From Oncomelania hupensis (taxonomy: Eukaryota > Mollusca > Gastropoda > Littorinimorpha > Pomatiopsidae), in contig CM072513.1 of assembly GCA_036898135.1 (NCBI GenBank), forward strand, positions 77,601,963 through 77,665,962: 64,000 bases of DNA, read 5' to 3'. Position 1 is the first letter of the stretch; each line of letters begins with the position of its first letter. Of the stretch, positions 43,540 through 54,454 are shown piece after piece. Below the pieces are notes generated by a model, which saw nothing but the letters and a program-made list of their open reading frames with translations, did no database searches and was not told the origin of the DNA. The position numbers were made by a program, and so were the translations under genes.

Positions 43540-43659
43540 AGCGGTGCAAATACATCTTTCAGCTAGATGTTGACCCTTCTGCATAAATGCTTTCCTTCCA
43601 CCGAATAAAATGAATGAAACAAATCTTCAAAGTCATAGATCGCGTGTGAGTGATAGAGT

Positions 43660-43687
43660 GTGTGTTTGTGTGTGTGTGGGGGGAGGG

Positions 43688-43738
<51 letters not shown>
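43660..43738. repeat. (GT)n microsatellite
   Basis: (GT)n with a short G-run. Confidence 0.95.
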
Positions 43739-43850
43739 TTGTGAAACGTCACATTTGGGGAACGAAATTTGCCATTTTTAGTACCAAATGAGGTAATTTT
43801 GTCGTTCCCCATTTGTCTGGCGTTGCTCATTTGTTCTAAGTACATGGAAG

Positions 43851-44075
43851 TGAACTTGTAGTGCATGTGCACTACAACTACACTTCACGAAGTGAAGTTG
43901 TAGTGCATGTGCACTTAAAGTACACTTGGCCAAGTGCAGTTGTAGTGCATGTGCACTTAAAGTACACTTGCCCAAGTGTAGTGTAGTGCATGTGCACTAC
44001 AACTACACCAGGTCAAGTGTAGTTGTAGTGCACATGCACTACAAGTACACTTGACCTGGTGTAGTTGTAGTGCAT
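43851..44075. repeat. Palindromic satellite array
   Basis: Five or so units of about 55-60 bp. Each has the palindrome GTGCATGTGCAC (or its GTGCACATGCAC permutation) next to a second palindromic block such as CACTTCACGAAGTG, CACTTGGCCAAGTG or GACCTGGT. Units alternate GTAGTGCATGTGCACT(AC/TA) with AAGTACACTTG or AACTACAC. Confidence 0.85.
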
Positions 44076-44103
44076 CTTCCAGACGGGTAGGGCAAGGAAC
44101 TTT

Positions 44104-44183
44104 CCTCGACGATTAGGGTAAGGCAGTGCCTCGACGATTAGGGTAAGGCAGTGCCTCGACGATTAGGGTAAGGCACCCATTCC
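44104..44183. repeat. 25-bp tandem repeat, about 3 copies
   Basis: The unit CTCGACGATTAGGGTAAGG followed by CAGTGC repeats nearly perfectly, with partial copies at both ends. No spacers, so not a CRISPR. Confidence 0.9.
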
Positions 44184-44856
44184 AGTAATTACCCCATTTG
44201 TACCTCGTACACGCATGTGTGTGTGTGTGTGTGCTTGTATGCAACTCCTTTTTTGGTTTCCTGACAAACTCTATATTCATGCGTTGAGCACCTTTAAAAA
44301 AATAAAATTATTCTTTCAGAAAATCAAAATACCCTAGGGGCTGGTTACAATATTTTTTACAGGTGACACAAAAACTTGCCCTTTGCGAAAGAGTGTTTTC
44401 ATTTTCTCTTGCATTATGTTGCGCTTTGACGCAATCTGTAATTACTTATAGGCCGAGCATATCTACTGTGCGATGACAAAACCAAACACGTCAATGGGAT
44501 TGAGGTGTTGGTTTTGTGTGTGTGTGTGTTTTTAATGATAAAAACAGCCTTACATCCTCGTTCAGAACACGAAACTAATATATCTTCCATGTGGATTGTG
44601 AACACTGTGTGTCGTTAGATCCAGACAAGTTAGTCATCATGCCAAGGATAAACAGGTTCAAGAAACCCAAAAAAAAATCGATATTTGTCAAAACTTTGCG
44701 TTTTGGGCCAGGCTTTGTTTTGTCACCACACTGCACGCACGTCTTTGGACAAGTTGTAGTTGCATGAGCACGTTTTTGTGTTGCTTTTGGGAAATCAAAA
44801 TTTAAAAAAATGAAGTGGAGTGTGCGAGAAATATTGTTATTTCTTACCAATCAATT
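44184..44856. other. Unannotated stretch
   Basis: Short (GT)n at 44215-44232 and 44515-44530. Otherwise nothing recognised. Confidence 0.5.
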
Positions 44857-45388
44857 TGTTACGACAGAGACGCGCACGATAGTCCGGGACATTTTATTTT
44901 GCAAAGCGTGCGATGATAGCGTGATTTACCATTGATTTGATTCAGCGCTGTTGCTAGAAAAAAAGCTTTTGTATAATGTTGATAATTTTCGTCGATCGAA
45001 ACTGTTGAAGTATCGTTGAAAACTTTTACTTGTTGAAAATCGATAGACAGTTCCAGATCTATCTGGTAACAGCTAGCAAATCTTCTAAACTGAGGAATGC
45101 TCTATGACGTAAGACAGTGCGTAGTTTGGTGACGATTTTAACATTTTTATTTTGGGTGTTATTGCGTCGTTCTGGAATGTTGAAACTTTCTCTCGATTGT
45201 TGAAAGACTATACAAGTCATGCGTTGGTGTTTGCTGAATTAAGTTTGGAAAACTTTATACGACGACTCCTGCCTTGTTGCTCAGTGAACAGGCTGCGTGG
45301 ATAAACGAATTCGAGTTACACATATCACAATATTATTCAAGCATCGAGGCTGAACGGACTATTGATAAATAACAGTTATTGTATAACA
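44857..45388. mobile_element. LTR-like block 2
   Basis: Paralogue of 29536-30120. Begins TGTTACGACAGAGACGCGC and ends TGTATAACA. Flanks CAATT and CACTT may be a decayed 5-bp TSD. It lacks about 80 bp present in block 1. Solo LTRs are the best explanation; orientation not established. Confidence 0.55.
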
Positions 45389-45539
45389 CACTTGTTTCCC
45401 ACAAATTCAAATCACCACCCCATCTCACTCCAACCTTTGCCTATTCATTCTCTCATCCACTCTTTCCTTCCACTCCTACCCTTCCTCCAACTCCCCCAAC
45501 CTCCCTCTCCCTCACCCGACCCCCCCCCCCTCTCCCCAT

Positions 45540-46136
45540 TAGGGCTGGACGGTTTAACCGATACGTAACTGTATTCAGTTTCGGAAACGCGACGGTACGG
45601 TATACCGGTGCGGCTGTCCAAGGTCCGGTTTACTGGGAAATCTCGACAACACATAACGCGACAGTGGGCGACATCTAGTCCGCCCAGAGAGCGAGCCTAA
45701 AGCCCAAACACGTGGATAGGCAGCTGTTCTTGAAGAAGAACTTATGAGAACAGCAGCTGTATATCCACGTGTTTGAGCATGGTACCAGTCGCCAATCCTT
45801 CTGAACTCTTAAAGTTTTTACCTTTCCCGTTGAATGTTTTTGTTTTTATTTGATTTTGTGGATTAATGTTTGCTGATGTTCTAAATAGGGATTTATCATA
45901 ATTTGTTTGAAGGCGTTCAAGCAAAAATAAAGCTTCAATTGCTATGGAAATGTGGTTCTTTGAAACTGTTTTGAAGTGTATGACAATCTTTCTTTTGCGT
46001 CGGTCACTACTGTCATTGCTATATCCCATTTGATTGTAACACTTAAAATCGCAGTATACCTGTACAAAATACCGATACGACCTCAAAAATACCGCGGTAA
46101 TACCGGTACGACTTTGACACACGGTACCCAGCTGTA
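45540..46136. mobile_element. hAT-like MITE, 597 bp
   Basis: 8-bp TSD CTCCCCAT (45532-45539) and CTCCCCAA (46137-46144), 7 of 8. Ends TAGGGCTGGACGGTT and, inverted, TACAGCTGGGTACCG, which suits hAT termini. Subterminal CGGTA/TACCG words crowd both ends. No transposase. It encloses a hairpin at 45706-45770 (CACGTGGATA...TATCCACGTG with AGCTGTTCT/AGAACAG inside). Confidence 0.75.
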
Positions 46137-47040
46137 CTCCCCAACAGAAGTGCCTCCATACTTTTGTACATTAAAAAGAATGATGTGTGCGAGTGAGGGG
46201 GAGGGGAGGGGGAGAGAGAGTCTTTTTGTTCTCTTGAATCGCCCTTCTGTCTAACCAGAGATCTTGATTCCTATCTGAAGTGACACAGCAACCGTTATTT
46301 GTGTGTGCGAAACGTTGCAGGCTTGCCGCCAAAATCGGTCTTTAACAGTTCCACCACCAAAGCAAACCGCGCCCCTCCACCCTTCATCCTCCACCCTCAC
46401 CCCCCGCACCCCATCTCCTCGCTACCACCACCCTTTCCTGTCCAAACCCCTTGGTTCGGAAAATGTGATTTATTGAGAAATTCAAGACTTGCCCCGACGG
46501 TGTTTAGCGATCACTCACACGCTAACGCACAAGCCTACCTGCCTCATACAAGCATACACACATACACGCCCCCCCCCCCACTCCCACCCATCCTCTTTTC
46601 CCATCCTATCGCCCATACCCCCCTTCCCCCCACCAATACAAAAACACACACACACACACTAGCGCATACACACACTAACGCACACACACACAATGCATAC
46701 ACACCCACTAACGCACACACACACACATACGCACACACCTTAAGCATGTTGGTGGTGAACACTTTTTTTTTTAAATGTGCAATATATATTCACTCGTATT
46801 CTTGGCCAGTGACTTGCACTTGACCTTTGCGATTTACAATTTCTGTGATAAGATTTATTTTCTTGTTTTGTCTTTAGTTCTGGTTTTCTGGTTCGACTTT
46901 TAAGATTAGATTTTGTCTTTCAATGTCTTCTCTGCTGACGAAACCAATTAATATTCGAATGTAAGCTTAGGAAGTGGTAACAAAATCAAGGGTTAGATAT
47001 GGGTATTGCAGACGTTGTTGTTCGTTGTTTTTTTCTCCGA
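46137..47040. other. Unannotated; C-rich and (CA)n patches
   Basis: C-rich runs lie around 46370-46440 and 46570-46635, with a (CA)n-like patch at 46643-46735. Frames here are artefacts of the repeats. Confidence 0.6.
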
Positions 47041-47059
47041 GAATTTCATCACATTGACT

Positions 47060-47117
47060 AGCTTTCTTCTTCTTCTTCTTCTTCCTCCCTTTCTGTTCGT
47101 TTCACCTCTTCCTCCTT

Positions 47118-47156
<39 letters not shown>

Positions 47157-47337
47157 GTCGTCGTCGTCGTCGTCTTCGTCATGTTTTTGGTTGTTGTTGT
47201 TGTTATTGTTGTTGTTGTTGTTGTTCTTCTTCTTCTTCTTCTTCTTCTTCTTCTTCTTCTTCTTCTTCTTCTTCTTCTTCTTCTTCTTCTTCTTCTTCTT
47301 CTTCCTCCCTTTCTGTTCGTTTCACCTCTTCCTCCTT

Positions 47338-47390
<53 letters not shown>

Positions 47391-47535
47391 CGTCGTCGTC
47401 GTCGTCTTCGTCATGTTTTTGGTTGTTGTTGTTGTTATTGTTGTTGTTGTTGTTGTTGTTGTTCTTCTTGTTCTTCTTGTTCTTCTTCTTCTTCTTCTTC
47501 TTCTTCTTCTTCTTCTTCTTCTTCTTCTTCTTTAC
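47060..47535. repeat. Duplicated compound microsatellite
   Basis: A block of (CTT)n, CCTCCCTTTCTGTTCG and TTTCACCTCTTCCTCC, (ATC)n, (GTC)n, GTCATGTTTTTGG, (TTG)n occurs twice (about 47066-47230 and 47283-47470) and is capped by further (CTT)n. This is segmental duplication of a whole microsatellite cluster. Confidence 0.93.
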
Positions 47536-47689
47536 CCTGGCACACCATTTTTTGTTTGCATAGCGGCCCACGCAAAACCATCGGTCATGAAGCATGATTA
47601 AATCTTCAGAGTCATTAGCAGAGTAGGAAATGCATTAAGCAAGAATTCCCGATTTTCCACCTGCTGCTTAGTGCGAATAGGTGAGAAAA

Positions 47690-48171
47690 CAAGAAGGAAA
47701 CACAAAGAAGGGAGAAGAAGAAGAAGAAGAAGAAGGAGGAGGAGGAGGAGGAGGAGGAGGAGGAGGAGGAGGAGGAGAAAGAGGAGAAGAAAAACAAGAT
47801 GGTGATTATGATGATGATGAAAACGCACAGGATAGAAAAATAGAAAGAAAAGGAAGAAGCAGGCAGAAAATATTTTTAAAAGAGGAAGAGGAGGATCAGA
47901 AGAAAAAAAAAGAAGTGAAGAAATAAAGATGGAAAGAAGGACAAGGAGGAGGAGAAAGTAAGAGACGTAGAAAACCCAGAGAGACTGGCAGATTAAGACA
48001 GAAGAAGTAGACGAGGGATAAATTAAGCGTTACGGAGACAGGTGTCGGGTAAGAGAGAGGGGAAGTCAAATGAAAAATCTGTTTGTTCTTTTTTGAAACT
48101 TTTGTATAAGGGATAAAGATTTTAGACTAATTAGAGAGAGAGAGAGGGAGAGAGAGAGAGATGAGAGAGAG

Positions 48172-48218
<47 letters not shown>

Positions 48219-48239
48219 CAGAAAGAAAGAAGAAGAACA
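47690..48239. repeat. (GAA/GAG)n and (GAAA)n purine tracts
   Basis: (GAG)n lies at about 47738-47778, purine-rich DNA to 47960 and (GAAA)n at 48170-48232. Unrecognised sequence between. Confidence 0.85.
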
Positions 48240-48570
48240 ATATTATTATTATTTTATTTAATCGTTCTTATATAGCGCTTTTCCAGCCCAAGAGCTGCTC
48301 AAGGCGCTGGCCGATACAGGATCTAACTCAAGCCGCCCGAGGCGCCAACTTGCAGCCTTTGAGCGCATTGTAATAACGCTCCAGACAACTGAGCACAATC
48401 CTGGGCAGCCAGGGATGGGGGAGAAGGACATAGGGGCATGCTCGGTGTGTTCTTGTCACCGGCACTCACCCGTCTAGGACATGAGCGTCAGGATCTTTAA
48501 AGTCCGTTATGATGGAATGTATGCGACACAGACTAGACCTCGGTTTATACTCTCATCCGAAGGAGTAAAA
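48240..48570 (-). mobile_element. SINE-2 copy
   Basis: (ATT)n tail at 48240-48258, then AATCGTTCTTATATAGCGCT and the complete body to CTCATCCGAAGGAGTA. The head is absent. It is a close relative of the 41278-41602 copy and nearly collinear with it. Confidence 0.87.
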
Positions 48571-48938
48571 CAATAACAACGGATACAATGAGGAGAGGGA
48601 CGTAGTTAAGGAGACCAGGGGGAAATCAAGAGAAAGGGGGAGAGGGGGGGGGGGAGAGAGGTAGGGAGAGAGAGAATGGTTAATGGACGACGGCTAGTGG
48701 AGGTGCATTTACATTTGATACTTGTACTTTGATGAGGTAGTTGACATTTGTTTGTGGAATATTGTGCGACATTCTGTTAGGCAACGATCAGTGAGAGTGT
48801 GACGGAGGACGTGGGAATGGTTGTGTGTAATGAGGTTTCAAAATCCGTTCAGGAATTTCATTGATTCCACGTGTTCGGTGCAAATAGGTGTTTGTGTGTC
48901 TGCATGTGTATGTGTCGTGTCTTAGGGCATGTTTGTAA

Positions 48939-48940
<2 letters not shown>
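48571..48940. other. Unannotated stretch
   Basis: G/A-rich at 48585-48680, otherwise unrecognised. A (GT)n tract follows at 48941-48999. Confidence 0.5.
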
Positions 48941-48973
<33 letters not shown>

Positions 48974-49290
48974 TGTGTGTGGGTGTGTGTGTGTGTGTGG
49001 CTAGGTAGAAACGCCTTAATTCTGACATACACTTGAACCTCTACGTACTTTCTTTTGACGGACCCCGTTATTTGGACGTCAAAACAGTGTTCCGTTAAGG
49101 TTATGGCTGTGTTAGGCTTAGGGTTAGGTTAAGGGTTAGGGTTTGGGTTAGGGTTAGGGTTAGCTTCAAAAATGGACACATTTGTAAAAATGTCAAAGTA
49201 ACGTATGTAGGGTTTCATGAAAGTCATCACAACGGCGTTTCTACACGTGCGTGTGTGTGTGTGCGCGTGTGTGTGTGCGTGTGTGTGTGT
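48941..49290 (-). repeat. Dispersed repeat with internal TTAGGG repeats, copy 2
   Basis: Inverted copy of 40335-40700. GT-rich outer flanks (48941-49000 and 49245-49290) enclose CTGACATACACTTGAACC, GACGGACCCCGTTATTTGG, TTAGGG-type repeats at 49108-49166 and CACAACGGCG. Confidence 0.82.
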
Positions 49291-49575
49291 GAAAGAGAAA
49301 GAAAGATGTGATGGGGCATTGCAAAAGGGTAAATAGCAGCCTAAGGAAAGCAATAATTGAAAGGTATTCGTCAAAGGTTTTATTGCAAATGGGTCTTTTT
49401 GTTGCTTCTTACTGCCCGGTAGTGTACAAGTTATGGGTCCACTCCGTTGTTCAAATGATGCTCAACTTCATTTCCTATCCGTAGGTAGTGAATGAAGAAA
49501 GAGAAGTGGAGTTAAGGAATGAACTATAAAGGGAGAGAATGCGGGGAGTGGGTGAGGGTGGTGGTGAGAGAGAGA

Positions 49576-49626
<51 letters not shown>
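49291..49626. repeat. Unrecognised DNA ending in (GA)n
   Basis: (GA)n at about 49566-49625. Upstream sequence is unrecognised. From 49627 to 49940 nothing clear. Confidence 0.6.
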
Positions 49627-49628
<2 letters not shown>

Positions 49629-49942
49629 TCGGGTCCAGTTGGGAGAAAGGATAGCTCAATGATCAGGGCGCACCCCTTGTATACGTGCGTCGTGGGCGAC
49701 TTGGATTCGAGTCCTGACTTCAGCAAACTATCGTGTGCATGCTGTATATTAGGGGGTCAACGCCTTGAGAATCTCTTTGAGCGTATAAGTGGGCTGTATA
49801 ATTTTTTTTAAAGAGAGAGAAGGAGTTTGGTTACAATATAATTCTGCAAAATGGTCTATTCTTCGTGTGCGGAGATTCCATTATGCTTCTATTACGTTTC
49901 CATACTGAGGATAAGACAAATACGGGTTGTAAAAGCTTTGCC

Positions 49943-50056
49943 TGCCAATCGACGATATATCGTCGATCTGAGCCGCCATGTTTGTGCCAATCGACGATAT
50001 ATCGTCGATCTGAGCCGCCATGTTTGTGCCAATCGACGATATATCGTCGATTTCAG
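49943..50056. repeat. 42-bp tandem repeat with perfect 20-bp palindromes
   Basis: ATCGACGATATATCGTCGAT, a perfect palindrome, occurs at 49948-49967, 49990-50009 and 50032-50051, exactly 42 bp apart. CTGAGCCGCCATGTTTGTGC lies between copies. Confidence 0.95.
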
Positions 50057-50800
50057 TATTCCGTTTCGTTCCGGTTTTTTGCGCAGTCCAATCCAAGTTT
50101 TATTTTAACCAAAGAGAGATAACTCTTTCTACTTTCGTTCTCGATCGACACGCGCGTGGTTTCTTCAAATTGATTCGTTTTTAGAGTGTTTTTTGTGCAT
50201 TTTACTAAGCATTGTGATGGGCACAATCCACAGTGTGTCAAACTCTGCTAATAATCAATATAATTTCAAACTGTAAAGTGTATTTTGATCCTAAATAAAT
50301 TTTCTTTCTGGTGTGTGAAGCTGATTCAGTGATTGGAATTATTCCTCCAGATTTTTTTTTATCACTGTGGTATGTAGAAATATTTTTATTTTATTTTATC
50401 ATTTTAAAAAGACCAACGTGCTTTCAAAACACATATTTCAATAACATAATCAAATTAACATTTTTTTTCTTATTCTTCACTCTTTTACCTTTAATTTGAT
50501 ATGAAATATGTCTATTTAACAACTATTATTGAAAGAACAGTAGCTTAAATGCCTAAGGTACTGAACTTTCTTTCCGGTGCCAGAGAAATGTCTGGCACAA
50601 ACGTGGAAACATGCCTGGCAGGCAAAGAGCTAGCGCACTCTAGGGCACGACACACACGTTGGGTGCCTGTAGGCTAGCTCTGTTAAAAAAAAAATGCGGC
50701 AGACTGCACACAGACTTACCTAAATGGGAGAATGAGAGACTGTGCTGAATTAGGCTATTATTGCAAGTGGGCGATGTCCCATGGGCTATATATTATAATT
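50057..50800. other. Unannotated stretch
   Basis: No recognised feature. AT-rich around 50270-50520. Confidence 0.5.
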
Positions 50801-50805
50801 GCCCT

Positions 50806-51267
50806 GTCCCACAGCCGTAGCTCAAGCGGTAGAGCGTTTGCCTGGCACACCGATGACCCAGGTTTGAATCCCGTGGTGGTCGAAATAAAAAGTAGCCATT
50901 TTGCCCTGTCCATTTTAGCAGTATGATTGCTCTGGTGGTTCATTGTTGATTTAGGTCCCTTTTTCCTTGTTCCCTGTGATGGTTAGCCCCGTCTGCCATA
51001 TCGCCAACCGTTAGTGTAGACGTTAAACCTCAGTGTTGTTGTTGTTGTTGTTGTTTGTAGATTATAGTCACACGACACTTTCGCATATAGGTGACTACTG
51101 GACCGATTTATACTGACACCAGCAGGCCAGTTGTTGGTAAAGGGGAAAATAATATGATCACACGTTAACCAATCCGGGATTCGAACCAGCGACCTTTCGG
51201 TTACTAGCAAGACGCTCTTACCAACTGAGCTACCCGGCCCCTCACCTCAGTGTTCATTCATTCAGGC
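50806..51267 (+). mobile_element. SINE-4, tRNA-derived, interrupted by SINE-5
   Basis: The head has box A GTAGCTCAAGCGGTAGAGCG and box B GGTTTGAATCC (about 50815-50875). The body runs to GTAGACGTTAAACCTCAGTG, and after the nested SINE the tail is (CATT)n at 51255-51267. The CCAC/GTGG ends could pair weakly like an acceptor stem, but the sequence continues as a retroposon, so it is not a tRNA gene. Confidence 0.75.
51038..51243 (-). mobile_element. SINE-5, tRNA-derived, nested in SINE-4
   Basis: TSD ACCTCAGTGTT, an 11-bp exact match, at 51027-51037 and 51244-51254. On the minus strand the head has GGGTAGCTCAGTTGGTAAGA (box A) and CTGGTTCGAATCCCGG (box B), then a body of about 120 bp and an (AAC)n tail. 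About 206 bp in total. Confidence 0.88.
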
Positions 51268-51368
51268 TATTTATTATCTGTCATTCGTAAGCCTGTGTGT
51301 TATGGACCGCTTTGCTATTATAGAGAATCCGCTAAACAGGCACCCAACTTGTGTGACATTCCTTTGCT

Positions 51369-51369
<1 letters not shown>

Positions 51370-51434
<65 letters not shown>

Positions 51435-51690
51435 TGGAATGGGTGATGGATTGGGGGTCCCTTCTCCGCTGTTATTGTTATTCTGTAACTCCCTGTGTGT
51501 GCAAATGCCAGTGGCTCCCGATAGGAACTGTGGCAGGTTTTGTGTGTGTGCGCGCGCGTGTGTGTAAATGTGTGTGTATGTATGTGTGTGTGCGCGTGTG
51601 TGTGCGAGAGCGCGCGCGCGTGAGTGTATGTATGTGCGTATGTGTGTGTGGGGTGTGTGTGTTTGTGTGTGTGTGTGTAATTATTCCGCG
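51370..51690. repeat. (GA)n and (GT)n/(GC)n microsatellites
   Basis: (GA)n at 51370-51431; GT/GCGC alternating DNA at 51538-51678. The alternating purine-pyrimidine GCGCGCG runs could adopt Z-DNA. Confidence 0.92.
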
Positions 51691-52959
51691 GGAATGAAGC
51701 CCTTGCATTCTTTGCTGTCTCTCAAATGAGGACGCTACTCCGATATCTGCACGGAGACCAACCATATAATTGGTCTGTTTCAATATGGAGTAGTTTTAAT
51801 TAATTACATTTGCATGCTGTGGATGTGAAAGCACGGCATGCAGATAGACAGCCGTAGAGACAGACAGACTTAGACACAGACGTAGAGCCAGACAAACCTA
51901 TGGACAGACGGAAAAGAGACAGACTTAGAGACATACAGACATAGCGATCGAATAGATATTAATGGTGTTTCAAACACAAGAAAAGGACAAAAATTAACTC
52001 TCAAATTGGATTTCTCCTGAATGACAACGCCACTCTGATGCGAGTCAGATCAAACTATTACCGTTGTAACGGACTGTTTTCATCCTCCCCGCTAAATCGA
52101 CCCCCGGAGTTCACATACAATACCCAATTCCAAACTAATCTCTTTTTGACACCCCTTCTCTCCCTCATCCTCCACGTTTCTTTGCCCCAATCTCCCACCC
52201 CATCCAATATATATATTTTCTTTTCTAAGACTGGTCATTCGGTCACACCACTAGACTACTTCCCACAATAAATGAACATAAAATACAATAACGAGGTCAT
52301 CTTGGGACTAGATTAGATAATACTTACCGATTAATTTAAAACGACTCCCAGGGGTGAAATTCAAGTAGCAGTTACCCAGTGCATAAATCTGCTAAGCGGT
52401 GGGTAATACCGTACCGTAGTGTACGGCTTCGCGGATATATTAAGTGGGTAAATGCTTCCTGAATACCAACCCAGGAGAGTTAATGTTGACCGTTATTCTG
52501 GGGTTATGTGTAATAACCCAATGCGAGGAAACTAATCCCCACAAAATTGTGTATTATTTTGTATATCCATTTGTGTCCACATTTCCTCTTAACAATTGCC
52601 TTATGGTATTGGCGGAAATGAATTTTCATAATAATGGTAGCTTTTGTGGAGAGTTTGTTTCAGAGGCGGGGTAGGGAGTCGGATAGGGAGGCTTGTTGGT
52701 CAAAGTAGTTATTTTAGGGTATGCCAAGTGTGACTCCTGGCGGGTCATTACAGTAGGGTGGTCATACCAGTCCGTTACTGCAGGTGACGTAGCAGCAGCT
52801 CTCAACATTTGGAATCCTTAGTAATGTCATATTGATGACTCCTGGTAATGGGTTTTGCATTTTGATGCAAACAACATTCCAGTCGACAATATTTGACATT
52901 TAAATGGGAGGTTCGGTGCACGTTCTATTGTCCCTTCTCACCCCCCTACTCTACAAACA

Positions 52960-52960
<1 letters not shown>
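51691..52960. other. Unannotated stretch
   Basis: A 76-codon frame at 52444-52674 contains a hydrophobic N-terminal segment (LMLTVILGLCVITQC) but matches no family I know and has no supporting context. Nothing else recognised. Confidence 0.4.
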
Positions 52961-53022
<62 letters not shown>

Positions 53023-53073
53023 CCACACACACACACACGCTCTCTCTCTCTCTCGCTCTTTCTCTCTCTCTCG

Positions 53074-53149
<76 letters not shown>

Positions 53150-53336
53150 TTCTGTGCAACTGCATCTGTGTGCTGTCCTCTCTATCTCTGTGTGTCTGTC
53201 AGTTTGTCCGTCTTTTTTTTTCTGTCCGTCTTGGGGAAGGTAAAGAAGAAGTGGAAGATGAACGCAAGAAATGGAAAGATAAGGAAAGATAGGGAAAGAA
53301 GAAGAAGAAGAAGAAGAAGAAGAAGAAGAAGAAGAA

Positions 53337-53412
<76 letters not shown>

Positions 53413-53432
53413 GTGATGATGACGATGAAGAA

Positions 53433-53464
<32 letters not shown>

Positions 53465-53480
53465 AGAAAATCAAGAGCAA
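52961..53480. repeat. (CA)n, (CT)n, (GAA)n and (GAT)n microsatellites
   Basis: (CA)n 52961-53015, (CT)n 53041-53146, (GAA)n 53296-53337, (GAT)n 53338-53420 and again (GAA)n to 53468. All long frames are artefacts. Confidence 0.95.
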
Positions 53481-53913
53481 CAACAACAACACCAACAAGT
53501 ACAAGAATAAGAAGAACAACAACAAACAATAAAATTAGAAGAAGGAACATAAAGAAAACAATTTAATAAGGAAATAAAGAGAAGTATAATAGAAAATAAA
53601 ACACGTAAGAAAGTTCAAGATAAAATGCAGTTTCTCTGTGAGATAGTAGAGTTGCCTTTTTTTGTATTCGATTGTGCACAAGAATTGAAAAGGATAAAAA
53701 AAAGAAAGAAAACAATTATAAACTTCCAGAAAAGGTTAAACGAGAAAGCAAGAAAGGAAAAGATATAAATTATAGTTAATGATGAAGAAAGAAAAAAGAA
53801 AGATAGATTGATAGAATTGCTAGAACGATACAAAAAGGAGAAAAGAAAGAAAACAAAGAAAGATAGAAAACAAAGAAAGAAAGAGAGGGAAAAAGAAAGA
53901 AAAGGACAGAAAG

Positions 53914-53991
<78 letters not shown>

Positions 53992-54075
53992 TACAAAAAG
54001 GAGAAAAGAAAGAAAACAAAAAAGATAGAAAACAAAGTAAGAAAGAGAGGAAAAAAGAAAGAAAAGGACAGAAAG

Positions 54076-54146
<71 letters not shown>
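53481..54146. repeat. GAAA-rich DNA with a tandemly duplicated GAAA/(AAT)n unit
   Basis: A unit of about 160 bp (AAAAAGGAGAAAAGAAAG, then AAAGGACAGAAAGGAATAAT and (AAT)n) occurs at about 53828-53990 and 53991-54146. Confidence 0.9.
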
Positions 54147-54147
<1 letters not shown>

Positions 54148-54260
54148 TGATGCTATATTCGCGCCTTTCCCCAAATCATTCAGGCACAAAGCGCGGCGAT
54201 TTATACCAACATACACGCTCACCTGTCTCATCCACCCTCACACACACCAAATATACATCC
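54147..54260 (-). mobile_element. Probable SINE/LINE 3' end after (AAT)n
   Basis: GATGCTATATTCGCGCCTTT follows the (AAT)n array, the same arrangement as other minus-strand retroposon tails here. Body unidentified. Confidence 0.35.
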
Positions 54261-54454
54261 ATCACTCAAACAGGTGGTGTAAAGGCAGGGAGATCGCTAT
54301 TAGAAGACGAAAAGAAAATCGAATTTTTATTTTTGAAATTTTTGTATTGACTGCGTACTGTACCTTCGCCATAGGAAACCAGCGACTATCCAACTACGAC
54401 ACTAGGCCACCCTACTACATGAAAGAAAGAAAGACAAAAGAAAAGAACGAAAAC

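Noticed and set aside
44104..44183. CRISPR-like short direct repeats (also 49943-50056)
   Set aside because: The repeats are contiguous or have identical spacers, no cas genes are nearby and the genome is evidently eukaryotic.
50815..50885. tRNA gene with clear A and B boxes
   Set aside because: The sequence continues as a retroposon with body, tail and a nested SINE. The acceptor stem is weak. Same for 41775-41835 and 51180-51240.
52444..52674. Small membrane protein ORF
   Set aside because: 76 codons with one hydrophobic segment and nothing else; expected by chance in this much sequence.
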